A stretch of DNA of 32,500 nt. Source: Elusimicrobiota bacterium (GTDB lineage Bacteria > Elusimicrobiota > Elusimicrobia > UBA1565 > UBA9628). The notes beneath the pieces were generated by a model. The model saw only the letters and a list, made by a program, of their open reading frames with translations. It searched no databases and had not been told where the DNA came from. Position 1 is the stretch's first letter. Each line of letters opens with the position of its first letter. Positions 23,953-30,500 of the stretch are shown piece by piece. The translations under genes and the position numbers were made by a program. The stretch covers positions 1 through 32,500 of the forward strand of contig JABEUV010000125.1 in NCBI GenBank assembly GCA_013044195.1. Reading direction: 5' to 3'.

Positions 23953-24140
23953 TTGACAAACCCGCCCCGAACCCGCAACGCCGACGCGCCCCGGCGTATC
24001 CACGTCCGCGCGCCTAAGCGACGGCACGGCTTGCGGACCGACGTACGTCCACTTCACGTCCCTGCGCCGGTTGCGGCCTCAGCCTCGTCCCGGCGTCCGT
24101 CTGCGGCCCCGTCGCCACCAGCGGGATCGGGGCGGGTTAC
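23900..24140 (-). ncRNA. Unassigned structured non-coding RNA, ~240 nt including terminator
   Basis: A complete RNA-gene anatomy lies on the minus strand. The promoter is TTGACA-N16-TATACT (24174 to 24147), giving a start near G24140. The transcript opens GUAACCCGCCCCGAUCCCGC; bases 3-14 pair perfectly with UCGGGGCGGGUU at 171-182, then after one U/U mismatch CCCGC pairs with GCGGG, a 17-bp closing helix around about 145 nt. Inside are candidate hairpins CGCCGG/CCGGCG, GGC-UGAG-GCC and GUCCGC/GCGGAC, plus the palindrome GACGUACGUC. After the helix comes UUUGUCAA and a strong terminator with T5. No plausible protein is encoded. The ~182-nt core with a long closing stem recalls 6S RNA in size and shape, but I could not find signature segments of 6S, SRP RNA, tmRNA or RNase P, so the family is left open. 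Confidence 0.72.
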
Positions 24141-24146
24141 GTTTTG

Positions 24147-24174
24147 AGTATAACCCCAAAAATTCCCCTGTCAA
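24147..24174 (-). promoter_or_regulatory. Sigma-70 promoter for the ncRNA
   Basis: TTGACA (24174-24169), 16-base spacer, TATACT (24152-24147). Together with the promoter facing the other way it is the best sigma-70 match in the window, and it stands in an AT-rich patch inside GC-rich DNA. The expected start is about 7 bases beyond the -10, two bases before the closing helix begins. Confidence 0.75.
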
Positions 24175-24190
24175 GACCCAAAAATCGGCG

Positions 24191-24218
24191 TTGACAATTT
24201 CGCGTTTCGTGTTATGAT
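24191..24218 (+). promoter_or_regulatory. Sigma-70 promoter for the secreted hypothetical gene
   Basis: TTGACA (24191-24196), 16-base spacer, TATGAT (24213-24218). The gene starts at 24257, leaving a leader of about 30 bases with GAGGTG before the ATG. The two -35 boxes of this and the ncRNA promoter are back to back, 16 bases apart. Confidence 0.7.
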
Positions 24219-24256
24219 AAAAACACGTTCAACCCCGCGCCCGACGAGGTGCCCCG

Positions 24257-24745
24257 ATGATCAAGATCCTGCTGGCCGCCGCGATTCTCTCCGCCGCGAC
24301 CGCCGCTCACGCCCAGGCCGTCGCCTGTCCCGCCAACCCCGACCTCGACGGCAAGGCGTTCGCGCTGTGGATCACCAGCAACGCGAATCCGGACGCGGTT
24401 CCGTGCGCCTCGCGCCTTTTTCCTTCCTCCTGTACCGACACCAACGGCCAGGACGTGCGCGTCTACTCCAGCCCCGACGGCCGCTACTCCGCGGTCATGG
24501 CTTACAGCGACACGGCCGATAGCGGCGTGACCGTTTACCTCCGGCTGGCGAATGCCGCCGGCGTGGGCTCCGGAAGCGTGGCGTTGGCGACTTACCCGTA
24601 TCAGCGGGCGTTTTACCGCGGCGTGGGCGTCGACGACGTCCAGGTCTTCGACACGGCCGCCCAGACGACGACGGCGATCGGCAACGTGATGCTGATTCCC
24701 GTCGACGCTCTGACCGCCAACGGCCAAGCGCAGTGTCCGCAATAA
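24257..24745 (+). CDS. Secreted hypothetical protein
   Basis: 162 aa with a clear signal peptide (MIKILLAAAILSAATAAHAQA, about 1-20). The mature part is small, beta-rich in appearance, neutral to acidic and low in Lys/Arg, with four cysteines (ACPAN, VPCAS, SSCTD, and QCPQ at the end) that could form two disulfides. A run of motifs such as VRVYSSPDGRYSAVMAYSD and VQVFDTAAQTTTAIGNVML suggests a beta-propeller-blade or lectin-like fold, but I recognise no family. It has its own strong promoter and a GAGGTG ribosome site, so it may be well expressed. Function unknown; periplasmic, outer-membrane or extracellular location is inferred from the signal peptide. Confidence 0.8.
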   Translation: MIKILLAAAILSAATAAHAQAVACPANPDLDGKAFALWITSNANPDAVPCASRLFPSSCTDTNGQDVRVYSSPDGRYSAVMAYSDTADSGVTVYLRLANAAGVGSGSVALATYPYQRAFYRGVGVDDVQVFDTAAQTTTAIGNVMLIPVDALTANGQAQCPQ

Positions 24746-24749
24746 GTCT

Positions 24750-24857
24750 TCAGCGCCAATAGGCCGTCCGCGGCCGCGGTTCTCTTGGGTAAGAGATGAG
24801 CGCGCGGCCGCTTGCGTTCCAGCCGCGCTCCGCCAGGATCGTCAGATAGAGAAACAT
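24750..24857 (-). CDS. Possible 35-aa small protein
   Basis: Too short for the ORF track. ATG at 24857 reads MFLYLTILAERGWNASGRAL then ISYPREPRPRTAYWR and stops at 24750. GGAGG lies 7 bases before the ATG, among the best ribosome sites in the window, and no other gene covers this 240-base gap. A TATGTT -10-like element is upstream. I know no family. It could instead be a leader peptide or chance; the strong Shine-Dalgarno is the main support. It is convergent with the secreted hypothetical gene, 4 bases after that stop. Confidence 0.35.
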   Translation of the reverse strand: MFLYLTILAERGWNASGRALISYPREPRPRTAYWR

Positions 24858-24973
24858 GGTCGAGCCTCCGGCCCGCGCGTGAGCGTCCTCGCGGCGCCGC
24901 TTAACATACGCGGCGGCCCCCCATTTTGTTCCATCGAAAGTTCGGCGCGCGCCGATCCCGCGCGGGTAAAAGA

Positions 24974-24979
24974 TAGAAT
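24974..24979 (+). promoter_or_regulatory. -10-like TAGAAT before gmhB-like gene
   Basis: TAGAAT lies 6 bases before the GTG at 24986, which would make the transcript start at or next to the start codon. No Shine-Dalgarno sequence is visible. Confidence 0.4.
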
Positions 24980-24985
24980 CGCGGC

Positions 24986-25546
24986 GTGAAGCGAGCCAAG
25001 GCGCCGCGCCGCGCCGTTTTTCTCGACCGCGACGGGGTGATCAACCGCGAGGTCGACTACTTAAGCCGCGTCGAGCAATTGGAAGTGCTCCCCGGCGCGC
25101 CCGAGGCCATGAAGGCGCTGCGCGCGGCGGGCTTCAAAATCGTCGTGGTCACCAACCAGTCCGGCGTGGCGCGCGGGTATTTTTCCGTCGCCCAATTGGG
25201 ACGCATCCACCGGGAACTGAAGCGGCGGCTGGCGCGCGCGGGCGCGAAATGGGACGCGCTCTATTTCTCGCCGCACGCGGCGGACAGCCGTAACCCCCTG
25301 CGCAAGCCCGGCATCGGCATGCTGCTGAAGGCCAAGAAGCGCTTCGGTCTGGACCTGAAGTCGAGCTGGCTTGTCGGCGACACGACGACGGACGTGCAGA
25401 CCGCGCGTAACGCCGGGTGTTCCGCCGTTCTGGTCCGCACGGGCAAGGGCGGGCGCGACGGCCGCTACGCCGGCGCGAAGCCCGACAAGGTCTGCCGCGA
25501 CCTCGCGTCGGCCGCGGCCTGGATCATCGCACGACGGGAAAATTAG
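24986..25546 (+). CDS. gmhB: HAD-family heptose-bisphosphate phosphatase (GmhB-like)
   Basis: 186 aa from a GTG. HAD motifs: AVFLDRDGVIN with catalytic Asp14/Asp16, VVVTNQSGVARG (54-64), RKPGIGMLLKA with Lys107, and LVGDTTTDVQTA with Asp132. This set matches GmhB (D-glycero-D-manno-heptose 1,7-bisphosphate 7-phosphatase) and the related HisB N-terminal domain. GmhB normally has a zinc loop Cys-x-His...Cys-x-Cys before RKP; here it reads YFSPHAADSRNPLRKP, keeping the His but no cysteine, so zinc binding is probably lost. Heptose synthesis fits the LPS exporter genes immediately downstream. Another HAD-IIIA sugar phosphatase activity is possible. Confidence 0.85.
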   Translation: MKRAKAPRRAVFLDRDGVINREVDYLSRVEQLEVLPGAPEAMKALRAAGFKIVVVTNQSGVARGYFSVAQLGRIHRELKRRLARAGAKWDALYFSPHAADSRNPLRKPGIGMLLKAKKRFGLDLKSSWLVGDTTTDVQTARNAGCSAVLVRTGKGGRDGRYAGAKPDKVCRDLASAAAWIIARREN

Positions 25547-25552
25547 TACGAT
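25547..25552 (+). promoter_or_regulatory. -10-like TACGAT before ABC permease gene
   Basis: TACGAT is placed directly after the gmhB-like stop codon and 6 bases before the ATG at 25559. It is weaker than the other examples, and the gene may simply be co-transcribed with gmhB. Confidence 0.25.
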
Positions 25553-25558
25553 GCGGCG

Positions 25559-26341
25559 ATGAGCGGCGAAGGCGGCGCCGGGACTTTCCCCTACGGCCAC
25601 CTGCTTTGGGAGATGACCCGCGGCGAGGTGCTTCTGCGCGACCAGGGTACGGCGCTCGGTTTTTTGTGGACGCTTCTGCATCCCGCGCTGATGTTCGTCG
25701 TTCTCTACGGCGTCTTCGCGCGCTGGGTGGCCAAGGCGGTCGACGGCTACGTGCTCTACCTGCTGGCCGGACTGTTCCTGTGGAATTTTTTTCAGAAGGC
25801 GACCACCTACGCGCTCGGCAGCTTCAAGCGCGCGCGGGGCACGGTGCTCAATTACCGATTCCCGCGCGAAATCGTGGTGCTCTCCGCGGTGGGCGCCGTG
25901 TTGTGGTCGTCTTTGATGGAGATGGCGGTGCTCTTGGCGGCCGCCGCCTTTCTGGGGCAGACGCCGCGCGCCAGTTGGCTACTCCTGCCCGTGATCTTGG
26001 CCGTGGAGCTGGAACTGGCGTTGGGCGTCGGCCTGTTTCTGGCGGTCGGCGCCGTCGAGTTTCAGGATGTGGAGCGCATCTGGGAAGTGTTGTGTGCGGC
26101 GCTGTTCTACCTGACGCCCGTGTTCTATCCCCTGGCGGCGCTTTCGCCGCGGCTCCAGGCGCTGCTGCGCTTTAATCCCCTGGTGCTCATTCTGGAGCTG
26201 TTTCGAGCGTGCCTGACGGCGGGTTCGTTTTCGGCGGAGCGGCTGGCCGGCGCGGCGCTGGGCGGAGCCTTGCTGAGCGCGGCGGGCGTCGCGCTGGTCC
26301 GGCGGCGGCAATTTCAATTGGCGGACAAGCTTCTCGTGTGA
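25559..26341 (+). CDS. ABC-2 type polysaccharide/LPS exporter permease (Wzm-like)
   Basis: 260 aa. The N-terminal cytoplasmic part (HLLWEMTRGEVLLRDQGTALG) leads to six hydrophobic segments: FLWTLLHPALMFVVLYGVF, VLYLLAGLFLWNFFQKA, VVLSAVGAVLWSSLMEM, LLPVILAVELELALGVGL, ALFYLTPVFYPLA and the last near 230-248. FLWTLLHP, NYRFPREIVVLSAV and LFYLTPVFYP are hallmarks of Wzm/TagG/KpsM-type permeases, which export lipid-linked O-antigen or other polysaccharide across the inner membrane. Its stop overlaps the ATPase start (TGATG), so the two subunits are made together. The wzm symbol is not assigned because the substrate is unproven. Confidence 0.93.
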   Translation: MSGEGGAGTFPYGHLLWEMTRGEVLLRDQGTALGFLWTLLHPALMFVVLYGVFARWVAKAVDGYVLYLLAGLFLWNFFQKATTYALGSFKRARGTVLNYRFPREIVVLSAVGAVLWSSLMEMAVLLAAAAFLGQTPRASWLLLPVILAVELELALGVGLFLAVGAVEFQDVERIWEVLCAALFYLTPVFYPLAALSPRLQALLRFNPLVLILELFRACLTAGSFSAERLAGAALGGALLSAAGVALVRRRQFQLADKLLV

Positions 26342-27084
26342 TGTCCGGCAAGATCGCGCTGGAAGCGCGCGGGCTGGGCAAGAAATTCACCATCGGCGCG
26401 CGCGAGGAGCGGCGCACGGTCATGGAGGCCGTCGCCCGGACTTTGACCGGCAGCGCGCCGCGGCGCGACCTTTGGGCGGTGCGCGGGCTGGACCTGACGG
26501 TCGAGCGCGGCGAGATATTGGGCGTGATCGGCGAAAACGGCGCGGGCAAGAGCACTTTGCTTCTTCTGCTGTCCCGCATTCTTGGGCCGTCGGAAGGGAC
26601 GCTACGCGTGTTCGGAAAGACCGATCCGTTTTTTCAGCTGGCGGCGGGACTGCGCCCGCGCCTGAGCGTGCGCGACAACATGGCGCTCTGCGCGGCTCTG
26701 CTCGGCCTGTCCCGGGCGGACTTCCAGCGTCGGCGCGAGGAGATCGTCGCCTTCTCGGAGTTGGGCGAATACCTTGAAGCGCGTCTGGGTGAGTTGTCGA
26801 CGGGGCTGGCCGCGCGCCTGCCGTTCGCGGCGGCCATTCACGCCGATCTGGACATTATTCTTGTCGATGAGATGCTGTCCGTGGGGGATTTAAAGTTCAA
26901 GGCCAAGTGCTTCAAGGCGTTCCGATCCTTGGCCGCCCAGGGCAAGACGATCGTGGTCGTCTCCCACGATCTGGACTCGGTGCGCGCCCTGTGCGCTCGC
27001 TCGCTGTACCTGCGCGGCGGCCGCGCGGAATTCCTGGGCGAGACCGGCGAGGCGATCGAGCGGCTTAAGACCGCGGCTCGATGA
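26341..27084 (+). CDS. ABC polysaccharide exporter ATP-binding protein (Wzt-like)
   Basis: 247 aa from the ATG at 26341; the track form begins inside the permease gene. Walker A GENGAGKST (64-72), signature ELSTGLAARL (151-160, the degenerate form usual in Wzt/TagH/KpsT), Walker B DIILVDE (171-177), D-loop SVGD, and H-loop VVVSHD (His209). DLWAVRGLDLTVERGEILG before Walker A is also typical of the group. The chain stops after the nucleotide-binding domain, lacking the C-terminal carbohydrate-binding domain that some Wzt proteins use to recognise capped O-antigen, so export should not depend on a terminal cap. The gene overlaps the convergent pqqD-like gene by 20 bases at the 3' ends. Confidence 0.94.
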   Translation: MSGKIALEARGLGKKFTIGAREERRTVMEAVARTLTGSAPRRDLWAVRGLDLTVERGEILGVIGENGAGKSTLLLLLSRILGPSEGTLRVFGKTDPFFQLAAGLRPRLSVRDNMALCAALLGLSRADFQRRREEIVAFSELGEYLEARLGELSTGLAARLPFAAAIHADLDIILVDEMLSVGDLKFKAKCFKAFRSLAAQGKTIVVVSHDLDSVRALCARSLYLRGGRAEFLGETGEAIERLKTAAR

Positions 27085-27370
27085 GCCCGTCTTTGCTCAA
27101 CTGAGCGACGATCGCCACGACGTCGCCTTCGATCTTTGCGGGCGTTTCGTCGAACTCTGAACTCAACTTCTCGGCGACGGCCGCGACGGACAGCCCCGCA
27201 TTGAGCCCTTCCCAGACGGCGCGCGCGGTCTCGTTGAGCGAGTAGTAGGCGCTGCTGCGCAGATCCAGGACGACGCCCTCGTCTTCGATACGCCGGAAGG
27301 CCGTGTGAGCCGCGCGCTTGAATCTTTGCTCAGCCGAATCTTTTTTCTGCACGGGACGTAAAGTTAGCAA
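27065..27370 (-). CDS. PqqD-family peptide chaperone-like protein
   Basis: 101 aa if started at TTG 27370; GTG at 27352 is equally possible and neither has a good ribosome site. The core FRRIEDEGVVLDLRSSAYYSLNETARAVWEGLNAG followed by VAEKLSSEFDETPAKIEGDVVAIVAQLSKDGLIE is the PqqD/RRE-like winged helix: three strands, then the helices with conserved LN--A--VW. PqqD proteins bind RiPP precursor peptides and deliver them to radical SAM or other modifying enzymes. No precursor or SPASM-type partner is seen nearby; the only radical SAM gene (queE) is 5 kb away and unrelated in role. Similar orphan PqqD genes are known from polysaccharide clusters. Partner unknown. Confidence 0.85.
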   Translation of the reverse strand: MLTLRPVQKKDSAEQRFKRAAHTAFRRIEDEGVVLDLRSSAYYSLNETARAVWEGLNAGLSVAAVAEKLSSEFDETPAKIEGDVVAIVAQLSKDGLIEPRS

Positions 27371-27508
27371 ATATGAGCGCGCCCCCGTCCTGCTCTAGGC
27401 GGGGGCCCGCTTCTTCGAAGGGCGTCTTGGGCCTGGGTCCTTTCCCGCGGGCCTGCCTGGGCCTTTCGTCCCAATCCGCTCTTCGGCGGGCGCTTATATA
27501 ATGCCGAC
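27371..27508. promoter_or_regulatory. Divergent intergenic region with GC-rich hairpin
   Basis: About 140 bases between the divergent pqqD-like and protease genes. GCCCCCG (27381-27387) and CGGGGGC (27400-27406) form a 7-bp hairpin with a 12-base loop containing CTCTAG. No T-run follows on the plus strand. Next come repeated GGGCCTGGG / GCCTGGGCC units (27429-27462). A hairpin in the upstream region of two divergent genes cannot end either one, so a regulatory or RNA-leader role is more likely, but unproven. The protease -10 lies at the right end. Confidence 0.35.
27497..27502 (+). promoter_or_regulatory. -10-like TATAAT before metalloprotease gene
   Basis: A consensus TATAAT 6 bases before the ATG at 27509. 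With a normal start-site distance the mRNA would begin at the A of the ATG or within a base or two of it. No -35 match and no Shine-Dalgarno sequence are visible. Confidence 0.5.
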
Positions 27509-30500
27509 ATGAGACTGCTTGCTCTCGCGCTGGCCGCGTCGTTCTGCGTTCCCGCGCCCGCTCTTGCCGCCGAGTTGGCGCGCGTCGAGCCGGTGCCGAC
27601 GGGCGTCGTGGACGCCGTTGCGCCGCAGTCGCTCGGGGCGGCCGCGCTTCTGACGCCCGGAGCCGCGGTCCCCATCGCCGCGCTGGATTGCGCCGGATGT
27701 TTGGCCGCCTCGGCGGCACCGGCCGCTTTGACCGCGGCGCCGATGACGCTCGGCGCTCCCGCCGCGGCCGCCGAGCCGGCGGAGACGCCGTCGCAGGCTT
27801 CGGCGGCGCCGGCTACGGAGGCCGCCGTCGGCGAGACGGCGCGGCAGCAAGCCGAGTCCGCGCGCAAGCTTGCCGTCTCGGCGCCCGCGCCGGCCGCGGG
27901 GGAAAAATCGTTTTCCGCGCTGCGCCGTTTTTTTGACGGGTCCCATCGGCAGGCCGTCTCCGAAGAGAGTCCCGTCCGTGCGGACGCGGAGGCCGGCGCG
28001 GCGGCTCCGCTGGCCGCCGGGTCGCCGTCGGTCCGCCGGGACGATTTCGTGCCGGAGGCCGCTCAATCTTCGCCGACGCGAACGTCGGCTTTGCGGGCCC
28101 GCGCGGTCGCCGTTCTTTCGGTCGTCGCGGCCGCCCTGCCGCTGACGGCGCTCGATCCTTCCTTTCTGGCGGCCGCGGGTCTGACCCCGGCAACGTGGCT
28201 TGCCGCCGCGGGCTTCGCGGTCGGCGCGCTCGGCGCGCGCCGCGCCGCGGCTGCGGCGCAGGACGTCGAGGCCTTGGCTCCGGCGGCGCGCGCGCTGGCC
28301 GGGCCGGGCGTCGTGTTCGCGGGCGCGGCCGTCGGCGCGGCCATGGCCGCGCTGGCTCTGTGGTCGCCGGCCGCCGCCGCCGTCGCGGCGACCGTCGCGG
28401 TGTTTTCGGCGGCGCGCGAGGCCGGTTTGCTGCGCGCTTTCGAGCGGGACCGTTCGGCCGGAAAAGGCTCCGCGCCGCTGCTGCGGATTACCGGCGCAGA
28501 AGGTTCCCGCCGCGTGCGGATTGCGCCGGGTCAATTCGGCCGCTTGCGCCTGCTGACGGCGGCGCTGGAGCGCGGCCTGGGCGAGAAGATGCTGCACGCG
28601 GGTTTGGCGGCGGAGACGCAGAGGCTCGTCTACTTGCGGCGCGACGGAGATTTTGTGGAATTGGTCGCGCGCGGCCACGCCGTGCGCGCGTCCGCCGGCG
28701 CGCCGCTGTCGCGGGCGCTGCGGGAAGCGGCGGGAGACTCCACGATCGCCCGCGCGCGCGTCCTTTCCGAGAATCCCGTTACGGGCGAAGTCGAGGCGTC
28801 TCTCGACGATCTCTTCCTGGGCGACGTTTTCGGCATGCGCGCGCAGGTGGAGTCCGCCTATGCGGGCGCCTACGAGATGGACGAGAACGAAAGCTCCGTG
28901 GTCGGGGCCAAGGCCTACCCGCGCAACTTGGAGTTGTCGACGCGCCAGATCTATGTCCGCAAGCCGGATCAGGAGCCGGGCGGGGAGACGCGCCTGCCCG
29001 ACGACGGACGCATCGCGCTGTCTCTGCGCGTGAGCTTCGATGCGCTGCCCCAGCCGGGCTACCGGCCGCGGCGGGCGGACCCGCGCGTCGGCTACTTCGC
29101 GACCACCTACGAAGACTGGAGCGACGATCGCCGCGCGCGCTTGGAGACCAGCCTGATCCAGCGCTGGCGCCTGGAAAAGGTGGACCCGAACGCGGCCGTC
29201 TCGCGCGTGAAGAACCCGATCGTGTACTGGATCGACCCCAGCGTGCCGCCCGAATACCGCGCCGCGGTGGCCGCCGGCGTGCTGGGCTGGAACCGGGCTT
29301 TTGAAAAAGCGGGACTGTTGGGGGCCGTGGAGGTCCGTATGGCGCCGGACGACGGGAGCTTCGATCCCGACGATGCGCGCTTCAACGTGATCCGCTGGTA
29401 CTTGGATAAGGACGCGAGCTACGCGATCGGGCAGGTCCGCGTCGATCCGCTGACGGGGGAGATCTTCGGGGCCACGGTCGCCATCTCGGCGCTGCATGTG
29501 CGTTCCGCGCTGGGGGCCACGTTCCGCGACATCGGCGGCGACACCGAGCGCGCCGCGCACGTTTGCGCGGGCGGCTGTGGCCGCGCGTCGGCGGCGGCGG
29601 GGCCGGCGCAGATGACCGCGGACATCGTCGAGGCGCGCGGCGGCCTGAACCCGGAAGACAGCGAACGCTTCCTACAGGATTACATCACGGACCTGACTCT
29701 TCACGAGGTCGGCCACACGTTGGGACTGCGCCACAACTTCCTTGCCAAGACGTGGAAAAACGAAGAAGAGCTTTCCCAGCCGGGCCCGGTCGCCGCGTCG
29801 GTGATGGACTATCTGCCGCCGAACGTCGCCGCGCCGGGCCATGCGCAGGGGCCGTTCTGGAATCCCCAGATCGGACCTTACGACGAATGGGCGATCGCCT
29901 ACGGCTATACGGATTTCGGTGCCTCGGCGGCGGCGGAGGAAGCGGGCTTGCGCAAACTTGCCGATCGTTCCGGCGAGCCGGGCCTGGACTACGCGACCGA
30001 CGAGGATTTGGTGGATATAGATCCCGACACGCGGCCCTGGCACATCGGCCGCGACGCGCTGGCTTTCGCGCGCGGGCGCTTCGAGACGGCGCGCGAGCTG
30101 TGGTCGTGGCTGGAGACTCGGCGCCCCGCCGCCGGCGAGGACCATTCTTCCCTCTATCGCCAGTTCGTGCGCGCGTGGCGCGGCGACCTGGAAGCGGCGC
30201 GCCTGACCGCGGACGTGGTCGCGGGCATGTCCTACCGCCGACGCGCGGGCCCCGGCGAGCCGCCGTTTTCGACCATCCCCGGCGCGCGCAAGCGCGCGGC
30301 GCTGGCCCTGCTGGACGCGCAAGTTTTTTCCGACGCGCCGTTTTCCGCCAGCGCTGAACTCAAGCGGCGCCTGGACGCGGGGCGCGGCGGGACCGTGGAC
30401 GACCAGTGGCCGGAACTCTCCTATGTCTCCTACGACGACATGATTCTGGCTTTGCGCGACGACGTGCTGGCGCGCCTGCTGGATCCGGCGACCTTGCAGT

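Noticed and set aside
21901-24057. 718-aa minus-strand ORF
   Set aside because: Arg/Gln/Gly-rich shadow of the queE, GT-C and ncRNA region; no domain features, and the plus-strand genes have clear motifs.
23900-24140. Assignment of the structured RNA to SRP RNA, tmRNA or RNase P
   Set aside because: Looked for the conserved SRP GGAAG-tetraloop region, tmRNA tag/tRNA-like ends and RNase P core segments by eye and saw none; a covariance search is required.
23953-24147. 64-aa plus-strand ORF and a TTGACA at 23953 as a plus-strand promoter
   Set aside because: No -10 follows at 15-19 bases and the peptide is random Arg/Pro/Ala; the minus strand has matching promoter and terminator instead.
27494-29560. 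688-aa minus-strand ORF
   Set aside because: Shadow of the metalloprotease gene, which has an intact HExxHxxGxxH site.
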